Source: Anisakis pegreffii
Lineage: Eukaryota; Nematoda; Chromadorea; Rhabditida; Anisakidae
Direction of reading: 5' to 3'
Length of the DNA: 64,000 nt
Assembly (NCBI GenBank): GCA_035041965.1
Contig: JAPYMA010001215.1
Coordinates: 62,001-126,000 of the forward strand
The notes below the pieces were generated by a model. The model was not told the origin of the DNA. It worked only from the letters and a program-made list of their open reading frames with translations, and searched no databases. A program made the translations under genes and the position numbers. Shown piece by piece: positions 38,113 through 49,452 of the stretch; the first letter of the stretch is position 1, and every line of letters starts with the position of its first letter.

Positions 38113-38540
38113 ATTGTTAAATTGATTTTGTTGCGTTTCATACACACCACATCATTTGTTGCATTTCATCATTGGATAATACACCTATTCCAGGTGTTAT
38201 TTCATGTGTGCTCATTTACATAAAGGTTTGGTTTGAGTCAGGAGAAAATCTGTTAAGTGCATATGGGGGAGAGATTGTAACTTGGTTCATAAGAACAAAA
38301 TGACTGTTAAGGAGACAAATTTGACCACACCAATTGTGACTAAAATGCACTGGAGGTAGGCTTTGCGACCGTCGCATCGTTGCAACTCAGTGTGGGTGGG
38401 TATCTCACTGCATTAAAGGCTCGAGATGGAATGAATTGCAATCGACAGAATCAGTTGTTTTAAACTGATTGTGAGGGAAAAGAAACTGACTAGTTATGTA
38501 ACTGACACAAATCAAGAATTGTGTTTGTTGAAGATGCGCG
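38113..38540. other. rps-4 / TRUB2 intergenic space
   Basis: About 430 bases with no gene seen. An upstream ATG at 38534, seven bases before the TRUB2 start and in another frame, opens a 21-codon reading frame overlapping the TRUB2 start. Confidence 0.5.
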
Positions 38541-41036
38541 ATGGTAATAAAATCATCAAAACTGTGGGCAGTGTTGCAAGGAATAGTGTGTGTTCATAAA
38601 GCGAGAGACGTCTCGTTGGCAGCACTCAAAAAGATTCTTACATCAGCGATATGCTCGAATGCAAATGCTGCGGTTCGAACATCTGAAGAACAATTGCCTC
38701 TAATTGAAATGCCCATCGTTGAACCTCATCCCAAATCGCAAGCATTGGTCATTACAGGCTTACGGAAACAACTTGATTACACGTGAGTGATGCAGCACAT
38801 TGATAGTTTATATTTTTCATGAGCACTCGAAAGAATGACATCTGCAGAGCTCAACCAACATTATTGTTTGTTTTACTGATTGTGAGCATTCACTGTTAAT
38901 TTTTCTGCATTTTGCATCCCTGTCGTCACATACTTCATCAAATGGATTTCATATCTCACCATCAAATGAAACACTTCAAACGAATCTTCAAGCGAATCAT
39001 CAAATCAAGCAATTCAAAATTTGTCGACTGAATTGTGAGATTTCTCAAAAATTTCAGGCATCATCCGTTGGTTGTTGGTGAACCGTTTCGGAAAGAGGAT
39101 ATCCGAGTTGAAGAACTCAATTATATGGAACCAACCAGTTGTGGAGTTTGTCGTGAGCATTTTCTTGTTAACAGTTTATGATGACGTTAGGACAGCACCG
39201 ACTAAAATTTCACTTACTTTTACTAACACCAAACTTAGTTCTGCTTTCATGAATCTCAAATTTCTGATTCATAAATCTCAAATTCATAAATCTGCCAGAT
39301 TCATAAATCTCAAAAAGTCATACTGAAGCATTGATTCATTCAATATAAAAATATTGTTATACTGGTATGATGATGAACAAACTTATTAGAGCATTAGCGA
39401 TTCCTTACTAAAATCAGAATGCAAATAGTGATGGTACAGTTTCGTTTTGATTTACTTCGATCGTAGTTCGTATTACATGTTATTAAGCAGCTTCGAGGAC
39501 GTGAACGACATATCATTTCAATGAATTATTGTATTCATTATTTGATTTTACGTTATTCTTTTGACTTCATCAATTCAATTCCTTTCATTTTTTGTGTTGA
39601 TTACTCCTGAAATGGTGCAGTTTCCTCTCTGGAATAAAGTTGCCAACTAGGTGTATTTTTAAAATATCATTCATGTAACATCTCATATAACAAAGTGCAG
39701 AGTTTATGTTAATTCACTTTCAGTATTTGGCATTAATGATGGATGCGATCAGTTGGAAGCAATCAGGGAGCGTGCATGGGTGAATGAATATCGTCTGTTC
39801 GGGCAGTTAGGTCGAGAAACGTACAAGAATGAAATGCGTGGCAAAGTCATCGTGAAATGCTCGTATGGTCAGTCTATGAAAATTGAGCATTCAGTGCAAC
39901 CGTATCTCACGACCATCAGTCAAATTTTCACTCGCTTGACGAGTTTAACCCGCTTAATCGGCTGAACCGTCGAATTTCAGATGGTATCACACGGTACCAA
40001 ATGCAGAAACTCTTGTCTCGAGTTCAAGCGCAATACAAACGAATCTCGTTTGAGCTTGCCAACGTCGATTTGCAAAGTCAAGAGGCTTTCGAGTTGGCAC
40101 GAAAAGTGAGTTTAGTGCAGATTTTCTGTTCACTGCGAAACCTTCTCGCATCATTATCAAACAGTCCGCTCCCCCCCCCCCCAGCCATTTTGATGACACT
40201 AAAGTGGACTCAACTGGTAACATGTGATGTCAATTGTACGCCAGTTATTGTTTAAATCTGAGGGTGATCGTTTTTGGTGCGATTCGATGTGTTAGATGTC
40301 TTCTTCAAATAAATATGATAAGTATTGCAGGGATTACCCCGACCCAAAATTCTCGGCACACCGGTGGTGTACGGTATCAGTTTGAATTCATTCAAAGCAC
40401 CGCATTTCTCGTTAACGCTTAGTTGTGTCAGCGAAACGGATTCGTTTCTGCGTAATTTTGTTCGTGAAATCGGCATTTGTTTGGGTTAGTTTTTCCGCGA
40501 TTTTGTTGTTATGAATCTGTTTCGATTTGAGCAGTATGAGTGTGAACAACGATATGAACTGCAATAGCAAAAAGAACTCATTCGAGCTGTTCATTCTAAA
40601 CGCAAGTCATGCTTTATGAACAAAAAAATAGAATCCAGCAAGCTTGATATCAAAATGTTATCGAATTCGATTGAATCGGTTGAAGTGCTGATATGTGAAT
40701 TTGGTGGATAATAATTGGTAAAGTGACATTTTAGGTACGACAGCGTCGTGTAGACGTTTACGGTGCGCTCGAATTGGACCATTCGATTCGAATCATTCGT
40801 TGTTGGATAAACATTTTACGCTCAAAAATATTATTACGAATATGCGAATGTGTCAGAAAATGATCGATAGAGACGAAACGGAGATGGACAAAGATATTGT
40901 TAAGAATAGGCCGCATATTGCAGTATCGGAACTGATTGAAGACCAGTACCTGGAGTGTTTCGAGAACAATTCGGAGGAAGAAGTTGTTGAAGATTGTCTT
41001 AGGGTAGCATGGGGTAGAGATTATACGCAAGTGTAG
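38541..41036 (+). CDS. TRUB2: TRUB2-like pseudouridine synthase homologue
   Basis: Six exons, 38541-38782, 39058-39152, 39724-39867, 39981-40105, 40331-40484 and 40735-41036 (TAG), give 353 residues in one frame. Matches to the TRUB2 branch of the TruB family include LWAVLQGIVCVHK near the start, HHPLVVGEPF, GITRYQMQKLLSRVQAQYKR, DLQSQEAFELARKGLPRP, NFVREIGICLGTTASCRRLRCARIGPFDS. TRUB2 is a mitochondrial protein that modifies mitochondrial rRNA/mRNA in mammals. The position of the TruB catalytic Asp (LDAQASGV in human) is Glu here: residue 105, codon 39128-39130, in NYMEPTSCGV. So the fold and substrate role are predicted, but normal catalysis is doubtful. The C-terminal 70 residues are acidic and unlike the human tail. 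Confidence 0.88.
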
Positions 41037-41760
41037 CTTATTCAGTTGAATTTCATTGTAAAAATATGAAGGAAATGATTTGCTCATACGCAGAACTTCA
41101 TTGTAAAAATATAAAGGAAATGATTTGCTCCTACACAGAACTTCATTTGCTATTGTTTGTATGCTGTTATCGAATGAGATATTGAAGATGGGTCATCGAT
41201 TAACTGTGAAATGATGTGAATATAAAGCAACTCGTGAACATCTTTAGTACTTGATTGAATTTTATTGATAGCTTTGTGAAGTAATTGAAAATTGGTACAA
41301 ATCAACAATGCTTAACATTTTTATTCGTTATATTCATCGAATTTCATACTACAACACTAATAACATGAAACTGAAGCATTACACAAAGAACTATCCTACA
41401 ACGGGGTTTTGCGTTTTTACTAGAGTATAAACAAGAATGCGACCAACATTATCGATATATTCATGTGCATTGTCGCGGCGCATTGTGTTTTTACGAAGCA
41501 TTTGGCGCATGTAAAACTTGAAAAACTATTCATCGATTCGTAGAAAATAATCAGCTGAAGTGAATAATTGTCTTCATTTGTAATATTCATTATATGCCAT
41601 TGATGTTTTTTGGCGCATTTGACCAGAAAATTGTTGTTATAGATGTAAAGTAAGGTGAATGTAAAATATTATAGTCATAATCAGTTGAAAACAAAAACGT
41701 ATTTTTTGTTTGATTCATATACACATTCGATTGTAAGATGAATAAATTGCCTGAATGGAA
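41037..41760. other. Convergent intergenic space after TRUB2
   Basis: Separates the TRUB2 end (+) from the 3' end of the membrane protein gene (-). It contains the 45-base tandem duplication at 41052-41141 and nothing else recognised. Confidence 0.5.
41052..41141. repeat. 45-base tandem duplication in the TRUB2 3' region
   Basis: Two adjacent 45-base units (41052-41096 and 41097-41141) differ at only a few positions. Each starts TTCATTGTAAAAATAT and ends in CAGAAC. It lies just after the TRUB2 stop codon, probably in its 3' UTR. Confidence 0.85.
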
Positions 41761-44242
41761 TTAATTCTCATATTTGGGATTGTCATGTTTTCGACGTTGT
41801 TTGCGTTCAGCGAATTTCCTCTCCAGTTGACTGAGCTGATGATCGGTGATCTCAGCCCATTGTGTCATATAAATGCTGCGTATTAGAGTAAGGATGGCGT
41901 TCACGAATAATGTCATAAACGACAATATCCAAATATGCAACACGAATATGAACATCACGTACATTATTGTGGCCTAAAACAGTCGTTTGGATTGATGCGT
42001 TTTCGTAGTTCATATGATCCTTAACAATAATACTTACAAAAATTCACTGTTTTCAGGTAATCAGCCGTTTTGAGTGATTTTCAGATAATGTATTCGATTT
42101 AAGTGTCTTAATTGTCAACTTTGGTTTTATCGTAAACCAAAACGATCCGAAATGAATGTCGTCCAATTTGAAATGCTTTAAAAGTCTTCGGTATATTTCA
42201 ATCAGCAGTTCTTTCCTCATTTTCTGTTTCTCAATCGTGCAAGTGCAGTCAGTCACTCATATTATCCAGAAAGGTGTTTCGTTCATCCTTAATCAGCTGT
42301 AGAATAGAACATTGGTTCTATTTTCTGAGCAATGAACTTACTGCTGCGGCTGATTAGAGATTTAAAAGAGTTACGTCATTTCAACTGAAATTCAGCAGAA
42401 ATATAACCTTATTAGCTTCAATAGGATCGGGAACATATTTGGTGTGGCCCGAAGTGAACGCTACAGATTGAATATAGACCAGTGCCATTGTCCACGTCCA
42501 GTCGGGTTGATCGTACATCATTATCGCAGTCCCTGCATTGAGCAGTTGGGCAACAATATATTGGGCGCAATTCAGATTTCGATCTATTGAACTCTTCAAG
42601 TGCTCGAATTATTTTGTACGTTTTGAGATAATATATTCGACTTAAGTGTTTTGAGCAGCCAGTAAATGTAATGCTCGACAGAAATACACTTGGATGATGA
42701 ACGAATCACTCGGAACACGTAATCATTTCTTTTTTCAGGGAAATAAATAATTTTGATTATTACTTCATTGTTATAACTCGTTCTCATTGACTGCATGCTC
42801 AATAGTGTAGCGTGATAAAAAAATCCTCATCAATATCATAATACTGTCTGTCGTTGAATTGATCAAAAGTTTGGTTGAATAAGTTTGAAGTTTTTTTGCT
42901 CTCGCTATGAGTCTATAAATAAGACCAAATAACTTTCTACCAAACACTCAAAATCGACTGAGAAAATCAGCGAAACAATATTTGGCCAGAATGAAAGTTG
43001 CTATCTCAACCATATCGATGATTTACTTCATCACAATAACTTGCTTAAATTCATGTAGGTTTGTTCATTTGTTATCTGTCAATTTGGTTTATCATTCCCA
43101 AATGCAATTTGTTGGATATTTATTTTTGAGTCAATCGAGGAATTGAAATTCCGTCATTGTGAAGACAAAATACCATTAGTAGAGTTAGAGAATGATGGTT
43201 TTAATTGAAAAATTTCTTCAACTAAAATATATTCAATCACATTTTAGTGATACCCCGTCAAATCATGGACTTTTTTCCGAGTGTTTTGAATTCATGTGAA
43301 TTGTTTTTTACTAAATGTTTATTCGAATCCCATTAATCGAATTCGAATGTGCACGTTGTTTTTGAATTTCACAACTTCATCGGTTATATGGTGTATAATA
43401 GTTTCAAGCCGATATTTTAGGCGTAAAATCAAGTGCATGGACTGGTTCGTCGGCAAGTGGTTGGAGTAGTTCAGGAGTTGGTAGCACTGAAGGATCATCG
43501 GCAAGTAGCTGGGTTGCTGGACCTGTGGTTGTTCAAAGTAACAGCCACGCCAATGATGGTTGCACTTGTGAATCAACTACAATGAGAAGCGTTGATCAAG
43601 ACGACGAAGGAGTTGCTCAGAACATGCAGCAGCATACGTTTGCATGGGTCGCAACTGCAGCATGAGATCAATCATGTTGATGGGTACCAAAATACGTTCA
43701 CAACGCATGCTGAGACCCGTTTTGAGATGAAACAACCATCAATGAATATGTGCTGTAAACTCTTCACACGAGAATAAAACTTGTCAATCTCATGAAATGC
43801 CACAAATCGGCTTAAAACGTTGCAGATTCAGTCAAAATGAGTACAAAAAGTATTGCAAACCTGCGATGATAACTAGAATGAGTAGAATGAATGAAATGAT
43901 GAGTAGAATGGCATCTCGTTTCACCAATGCCCACATGTACGTATACGATACTTTGTCGGGATTGACGATCGGTTCATCGAGACGTAAGATTTTTGTGAGG
44001 ATCTTCAGTTGCGATGGTTTTTTAAAGGTGTTGTTAGTTATTTGAAAGCAATTGCGTGCAAGAAATAAAAAATGGATACAACAGAAGCATCGATATAACG
44101 AAACCACTCACGAATCGCAGAATGGAACTGTATGTGAGACACATTGATGCTGTTATAATGGTTGAAGCAATAGTGCCCAGATATGAAAATACGGACAGCA
44201 CGAATTGACCATAAGCGTCGCGTATACGGATGTTGTTGTACC
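41761..44242 (-). CDS. Predicted multi-pass membrane protein (exons 2-5)
   Basis: Not recognised. Four minus-strand exons join in frame: 44242-44112, 44002-43861, 42583-42408 and 41973-41761 (TAA). They encode about 220 residues with roughly four hydrophobic segments. Features include NNIRIRDAYGQF followed by a long hydrophobic stretch, LDEPIVNPDKVSYTYMW before a very hydrophobic helix, a segment with MMYDQPDWTW, VPDPIEANK, and a charged Arg/Lys/Glu-rich C-terminal tail. It enters at 44242 in phase 1, so an upstream exon is required; the candidate at 48883-49027 fits and would bring the total to 268 residues. The layout resembles small four- or five-span membrane proteins, but I assign no family. 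The large intron between 43861 and 42583 contains a plus-strand gene. Confidence 0.6.
42914..42921 (+). promoter_or_regulatory. TATA box of the small secreted-protein gene
   Basis: TATAAATA stands 70 bases before the ATG at 42991 on the same strand, a suitable distance for a core promoter. Confidence 0.5.
42991..43665 (+). CDS. Small secreted Ser/Gly/Trp-rich protein
   Basis: Not recognised. Two exons, 42991-43054 and 43421-43665 (TGA), give 102 residues. The first exon encodes a typical signal peptide, MKVAISTISMIYFITITCL, then the second encodes a low-complexity Ser/Gly/Ala/Trp segment with repeated SSAWTGSSASGW-like motifs, followed by a short part with two cysteines (DGCTCES) and an acidic patch. 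The donor is GTAGGT and the acceptor is TTTTAG. A TATA box lies at 42914 and an AATAAA at 43773-43778, so a complete small transcription unit is present. It sits inside an intron of the minus-strand membrane protein gene. Secretion is inferred from the signal peptide only; function is unknown. Confidence 0.6.
43773..43778 (+). terminator. Polyadenylation signal of the secreted-protein gene
   Basis: AATAAA 108 bases after the TGA at 43663-43665, on the same strand. Confidence 0.5.
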
Positions 44243-45525
44243 CTGTCAGATTTTTGTAACACTTTAAAACGAAATAAATCTCTGTATGTGAGGTAATGCT
44301 AATGCTCGTGAATATTCAACAGTATCGTAGTTTTTATCACAAATCAAGAGAACTTGCGCAACTAACCAGTAGTGAGTGCATAGGATATGATGAGAGCAAG
44401 ACAATTCGGATATGTGAACACAGAGTTTGTGTCACTGCCAATTTCAATGAATCGATCAATCTTGAGATAATTCGTATAAAGTGGTTGCGCATGACTGATG
44501 TAATCCTCGAGGAAATCTTCACAAATACAATCATTAGAAAAGCATTTTATGGCTTGTCATTGTGGATTGATTAATCCTGGCTTTTACACTGTTCAGTAAA
44601 ATAAGTGAACAGCCTCGGCCCAAGCATCGTGTTAGGCTTTAGACCAACTCTCTGATCAGTTTTACCCTCATCCTCGTGATAAACCTCAACCCAAGTCCAA
44701 TTGTGTTCACAATTTAAGTCTCATACTAAACCTTAACTTGAATTCTGGAAAAAAACCTCAAACTGAGCGTGAGCTACGCCTCAGCCTAAACTTGTGTACG
44801 TTTTTTTTGAAAGAGAACGATTATGCTATGCTTAATGTGAATGCTCGAGAACTATCCAGTGCATTTATATTAAGAAACAGATTAAAAACAAATTCTACCC
44901 TTTTAAAATGGCATCTGAAACGGCATTCTACGGGGATATTTCCAAATATCAAATTTCAAAAATATCAGATATGAATTCGCCGCAAAATACTGAATGTGAT
45001 AACCTTGAACTTCTCTGTAATTATATGTAGAATAGTTGAATGCTCGTAGTGCACGATTAGTGTATTGAACAAGCAGGGCTTTCAACTGAAATTGTTTTCA
45101 GTCAGTCAAGTAATTGACAATAATTTCTCGCATAGTGTTAATCTTAATTCGAAGTTATGATCGTCAAATTTCTTATTGGAGATCAAATAGAAACCTCAAC
45201 AGGGCTTATCTACAGATGGATATTGGATGAATATGTAAGGTTATCCAGTCTTACTTTCAAACTCTTCATGATACTGTCATTGCAAAAATGATGCTCATCT
45301 AAAAGCAATATTAGTTTTTCGGCGTTAGACAGGTATTGCTAATTTCTGAGAAACTAATAAACCGATCAAAGCGAAAAGGTCACTTGCACAGAAATAGGTC
45401 ACCCTGCCCTTCACGAAGGCCCATAGCAGCGTGCATTGTAGCAGTTGACCTCACTCTTGTCCCAACAGAGTTTCAGCTCAAGCCCAAATGTAATCCATCT
45501 CACTGTTAAGAAGAACATCTTCTTA
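44243..45525. other. Intron/intergenic DNA with CCTCA/CCTAA-rich patches
   Basis: No gene found. Around 44620-44800 and 45370-45500 the plus strand carries scattered phrases such as CCTCAACCCAAGTCC, CCTCAGCCTAAAC and CTCAAGCCCAA, which look like a decayed tandem repeat. If the membrane protein gene starts at 49027, this lies inside its first intron. Confidence 0.4.
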
Positions 45526-45859
45526 TACTTTACAAAGGAATAATCGAAATGTACCGAAAGCAACACAACTCTTTTCAAATCGACATTTTATTTCCTTTCA
45601 AACAAAATATGTACAGCAACAGAACAAAATCGTTGAATTACAAAACACAATTGACAATGAATACTATCGGTTATGTATAAAGCAATGATAAACACTTATT
45701 AAATACAGGATAATTTTTGCTATTACAACAATAAAGTAAGTTAGCATAGCACAGTAAGTAGCAATCATACAACAATAACCAATGCTAATAGCAACATAGC
45801 ACTGTAAAATACATGGGCATATACAATTCCGCGCAGCAGAAAGTAGTTTGATTCAAAAA
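45526..45859 (-). repeat. hsp70 3' flank, one arm of an inverted duplication
   Basis: Read on the minus strand, this follows the hsp70 stop codon. It is clearly similar, in the opposite orientation, to 51100-51436. Shared blocks include TTTTTGAATCAAACT, TCTGCTGCGCGGAA, GTGCTATGTTGCT, AACGATTTTGTTCTGTTG-type text and GAGTTGTGTTGCTTTCGGT. On this copy an AATAAA (minus strand, near 45590) is intact and is a plausible hsp70 poly(A) signal; in the other copy it reads AATAGA. Confidence 0.85.
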
Positions 45860-46013
45860 CATGCGTTTCGAGGATCGATCTATGTGATTTCGTTTGAATA
45901 TGACAAAAATTACCGAATAATAATGATAAAAAATAATCATCACGGAACATAAGACAACTTTTGAATCAATTCAAAAAGGTGAATAAAAAAATCAGTAATA
46001 TTACAGGAACAGT

Positions 46014-47987
46014 TTAATCGACCTCTTCAACGACTGGACCCTGATATCGTGGTGGTTGTTGTTGATAGGATGCTTGTTGGCCACACGATTGAGGTCCAGC
46101 ACAGTTGCCTGAGTTGTCATATGATGATTGTTGTTGTGCATTCTGATGAAGTTTTGACATAACACGTTGACAGATGTCTTGCGTCTCCCGCAGACGATCG
46201 CTAAATTCATCTTTTGTAGCTGTCTGATTCGAATCCAACCATTTCAACGTATCGTCGCAAACAGTTGCAACCTGTTGACGATCTTCACTGCTCAATCGAT
46301 CTCCGTAATCGCTGAGTGCTTGTTTCACTTGAAAGACGTACGCTTCAAGTGAGTTACGTGCTGAGATTCGTTCACGTTCACGGTTGTCTTCGGCTTCGAA
46401 ACGTTTCGCCTCTTCGACCATTCGCTCAATCTCGGCAGGCGATAAACGTCCTCGTTCGTTCTTGATTACGATCTTATTTGAACGTCCAGTTGATTTGTCC
46501 GCGGCACTAACGTGAAGTATACCATTAGCGTCCAAGTCGAATGTGACCTCAATTTGTGGAACACCACGTGGCGCTGGTGGAATCTGAGTGAGATCGAAAC
46601 GTCCCAGCTGGTTGTTGTCTTTGGTAAGGGCACGTTCTCCTTCGTACACTTGAATACTGACAGCTGGTTGATTATCAGAGTACGTGGTGAACGTTTGTGT
46701 GCATTTTGTCGGTATTCGGGTATTGCGTTTCACTAGCGTTGTCATAACACCGCCTGCCGTTTCAATGCCCAACGACAGAGGTTGAACGTCCACCAGCAAA
46801 ACGTCTTTGACACAATTGTCTTGAACTCCGCTCAGGATAGCGGCTTGGACTGCGGCACCGTATGCAACCGCTTCGTCAGGATTTATCGATAGATTCAGTT
46901 GTTTGCCACCGAAGAAATCCGTCAGTAGTTTTTGCACTTTTGGAATTCGAGTCGAGCCACCGACCAGTACAACTTCATTCACTGAATGTTTGTCCATACG
47001 GGCGTCGCGTAACGCTTTCTCGACTGGCGCAAGAGTTTTTTGGAACAAATCTGAGCAAAGTTCTTCGAATCGAGCACGTGTTATACGACAGTTGAAGTCC
47101 AAACCTTCATGCAGACTATCAACTTCGATAATGGCTTGAGTGGAGCTTGACAGGGTTCGTTTGGCACGTTCACATGCCGTACGAAGACGTCTCAGTGCAC
47201 GAGCGTTGTGTCTGATGTCTTTACGATGCTCACGTTTGAACTGTTCTAAACAATAGTTCACCAAACGATCGTCGAAATCTTCACCACCCAAATGTGTATC
47301 ACCGGCTGTTGATTTCACTTCGAACAGTGAGCCTTCTGAGATGCTCAAAATGGACACATCGAATGTACCACCACCCAAATCGAATATCAACACATTACGT
47401 TCACCATGCAACTTCTTATCGAGACCATACGCTAGAGCTGCGGCCGTCGGTTCATTGATAATACGTAGTGGTTTGAGACCCGCAATTATTGCTGCATCTT
47501 TTGTGGCCTGTCGCTGTGCATCGTTGAAATAGGCCGGTACAGTTATGACGGCTTCTGAGACCTTGTGTTCCAAATACGCTTCGGCTGTTTCCTTCATTTT
47601 TAGCAGAACCATTGACGAGATCTCTTCCGGATAGAACACTTTACGTTCGCCTTTGAAGATCACCTCGATGGCCGGTTTGTTGGCACCTTTTGAGATCACT
47701 TTAAACGGCCAATTACGCATATCGTTCTGCAAGTGTGAATCATCCATACGACGTCCAATCATACGTTTTGCATCGAAAACCGTATTTTCCGCATTCCTTG
47801 CTACTTGCTCTTTAGCCGCATCGCCAATTAAACGTTCAGTATCGGTGAATGCCACATACGAAGGAGTTGTTTTGTTGCCTTGGTCATTTGCAACGATTTC
47901 CGCATGACCATTGCGATAGATACCAACACAGCTGTAGGTTGTGCCGAGGTCAATACCAATCGCTTTGCAAGTCGATGAAGACGACAT
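46014..47987 (-). CDS. hsp70: Heat-inducible cytosolic HSP70 chaperone
   Basis: Single-exon gene of 657 residues ending in EEVD, the C-terminal tetrapeptide of cytosolic/nuclear HSP70s that binds TPR co-chaperones. The N-terminal ATPase domain shows [35 protein letters not shown] and [11 protein letters not shown]; the substrate-binding domain has the usual [16 protein letters not shown] start, and a Gln/Ser/Gly-rich tail precedes EEVD. It refolds proteins with ATP. The ATG at 47987 is chosen because the frame upstream contains no ATG (the next possible start is TTG at 48128). Lack of introns, a TATA box and clustered heat-shock elements upstream point to a stress-inducible copy. It lies, on the same strand, within what may be the first intron of the membrane protein gene. 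Confidence 0.97.
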   Translation of the reverse strand: MSSSSTCKAIGIDLGTTYSCVGIYRNGHAEIVANDQGNKTTPSYVAFTDTERLIGDAAKEQVARNAENTVFDAKRMIGRRMDDSHLQNDMRNWPFKVISKGANKPAIEVIFKGERKVFYPEEISSMVLLKMKETAEAYLEHKVSEAVITVPAYFNDAQRQATKDAAIIAGLKPLRIINEPTAAALAYGLDKKLHGERNVLIFDLGGGTFDVSILSISEGSLFEVKSTAGDTHLGGEDFDDRLVNYCLEQFKREHRKDIRHNARALRRLRTACERAKRTLSSSTQAIIEVDSLHEGLDFNCRITRARFEELCSDLFQKTLAPVEKALRDARMDKHSVNEVVLVGGSTRIPKVQKLLTDFFGGKQLNLSINPDEAVAYGAAVQAAILSGVQDNCVKDVLLVDVQPLSLGIETAGGVMTTLVKRNTRIPTKCTQTFTTYSDNQPAVSIQVYEGERALTKDNNQLGRFDLTQIPPAPRGVPQIEVTFDLDANGILHVSAADKSTGRSNKIVIKNERGRLSPAEIERMVEEAKRFEAEDNRERERISARNSLEAYVFQVKQALSDYGDRLSSEDRQQVATVCDDTLKWLDSNQTATKDEFSDRLRETQDICQRVMSKLHQNAQQQSSYDNSGNCAGPQSCGQQASYQQQPPRYQGPVVEEVD

Positions 47988-48299
47988 ATTCAGAGTGCTT
48001 AATAGCTGTCGATTGGTCACCTTACAACAATCAGTTGACAGTGATTCTGCTTTGTTCGCGGTTTTGACGAACCGATGGATTCGGATGCTGGAATGGATAG
48101 GAAAATTCCTGGATGACTGGGATAACAACGAGGATTCAACAGATTCACGGAAGGAATAAGGGATTCGTAGTAAAGCGTGCGATTATGGATCACTGAACAC
48201 GATCAGTAAACAGTATCAACAATATCGATAAGAGCCTGAACAGTAGAACACTGAAGAACACTTGTTCTTTCAAACAGTATCTGATTTCACAGCTGATCA
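47988..48299 (-). other. hsp70 5' UTR / leader region
   Basis: About 310 bases between the hsp70 start codon and its TATA box. The reading frame stays open for 47 codons upstream of the ATG but contains no ATG. No other gene seen. Confidence 0.6.
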
Positions 48300-48376
48300 G
48301 ACACGCTTTATATAGGGTTCGCGTAGAATGTTCGCGGATCTTCTAGAATATTCTAGTTGAGATAGAATATTCTATG
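48300..48376 (-). promoter_or_regulatory. hsp70 heat-shock promoter: TATA box and HSE cluster
   Basis: On the minus strand the order is AGAATATTCTAT, then AGAATATTCTAGAAGATCC, then GCGAACATTCTACG, then TATATAAA (plus-strand 48307-48314 reads TTTATATA). These contain many alternating GAA/TTC units with 2-base spacing, the binding pattern of heat shock factor trimers. The TATA box lies about 320 bases before the ATG. The weaker TTCCGGAAGTTTCATTC at about 48592-48608 may be an extra site. Confidence 0.88.
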
Positions 48377-48882
48377 CCAACTCTCTCATGCTGTGTTTTG
48401 CTGTCCTCACACATATTCTCTCATTTCATTCTCATAGCCTGTATACGAGAGATACGAATGCTCTTTGTGTCTGCCTCTCTTCGTTAACGTTTTCTTGCAT
48501 CAAGCATGAAGTGACCTCGTCACATGCTCTCTCAACATGTTCATTACGTCACACAAATACATCTCTTTTAAGTGTGCTATCTAGGATATATATTCCGGAA
48601 GTTTCATTCGGTAAAACAGTTTGATATGCGTCATCGTATATCAAACGCGTGAAAATATGCCTCGTCGCATAACGACACCCTAAGTAATCTTGTCCGAATC
48701 GAATTGCATATTCATGTCAAAATAAATTGACACTTCAACGAAGAAAAAACAAAAATGAATTGTTTCTCAAGTTTCTGCCGAAAATTCAAATCCAAATTAG
48801 TGACCAAAATTTGGTGGAATCAAAAAACACTTTCATAACAATTGAAAAAATCATGTGAATAATATGAGATAATAACGTACAC
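48377..48882. other. Upstream of the hsp70 promoter, no gene
   Basis: Contains an imperfect inverted repeat TTTGATAT...ATATCAAA near 48620-48650 and the possible extra heat-shock site. No coding signal. Confidence 0.45.
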
Positions 48883-49027
48883 GAATTGCGGTGCTCATAC
48901 CAATTTCGACATCAATTTGCTCACCGCGCCATTCACACGCAATTATTGCTTTCGGTCCAACGTACAGAACAACAGCGGATAGAGCAGTGATAAGCACTAA
49001 CAGAATTATATTCAATATGAACTTCAT
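48883..49027 (-). CDS. Candidate first exon of the membrane protein gene
   Basis: ATG at 49027 opens a signal-anchor-like segment, MKFILNIILLVLITALSAVV, followed by a short extracellular-type stretch with CEWRGEQIDVEIGMSTAI. A donor (C|GTGTAC) at 48883 leaves phase 1, which fits the phase-1 acceptor at 44242 exactly and gives a 268-residue product without stops. The alternative donor two bases further (GTACGT, phase 0) would not fit. If the join is right, hsp70 is nested in a 4.6-kb intron. It could instead be the first exon of another, degenerate gene. Confidence 0.45.
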
Positions 49028-49097
49028 CAGTTGTTGCTGAATGTGTTAGCCGATTATTCTTTAATATTCTTTTTCAAAGATAATATTCCTTGAATTA

Positions 49098-49452
49098 GAT
49101 GAACAGAATGTGGTCAACACGAAGAAAATTCTATAAGTGGAATACTGAGACTGATCAAAACGGAATTTGGAGGAAGGGAATATTGCTAAGGGATTGAGAA
49201 CAAATGCTATAGTGTTGCTAAGAAAATTTTTTTGTGAAAACATCACTTTCCTTTCAAAATTGGTTTTTTCAGCACACTGCAGAAAATTTTCCTCCTAATT
49301 TTTCGCATCGTTCTGTAATATTTAAGTTTCCGTGTTTCTTGGCAACACTAGCATTTGTTCTCAATCCCTTAGAAATATTCCATTTTGATCAGTCTCAATA
49401 TTGGCATCATAGAATCTTCTTTGCCTTACCCATCTTCTGTTCATTTATCACC
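49098..49452. repeat. Foldback element with imperfect inverted arms
   Basis: The left arm, 49098-49226, and the right arm, 49336-49452, are reverse complements over more than 100 bases with a few gaps. Shared blocks read TTTGTTCTCAATCCCTTAG, TTTTGATCAGTCTCA and TTCTGTTCAT on the right arm. The spacer is about 110 bases. This is the shape of a foldback or MITE-like element. No terminal duplication was confirmed. Confidence 0.7.

Noticed and set aside
45765..45950. Hydrophobic minus-strand frame ending VFYSAMLLLALVIVV, with a similar plus-strand frame at 51104-51289
   Set aside because: The similarity reflects the inverted non-coding duplication of the hsp70 3' flank. The two copies differ by frame-shifting gaps, so no shared protein is being conserved.
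47988..48128. In-frame 47-codon N-terminal extension of HSP70, which looks basic and could be read as a mitochondrial presequence
   Set aside because: The extension has no ATG; its first codon is TTG at 48128. The HSP70 ends in EEVD, which marks the cytosolic form, so the ATG at 47987 was kept.
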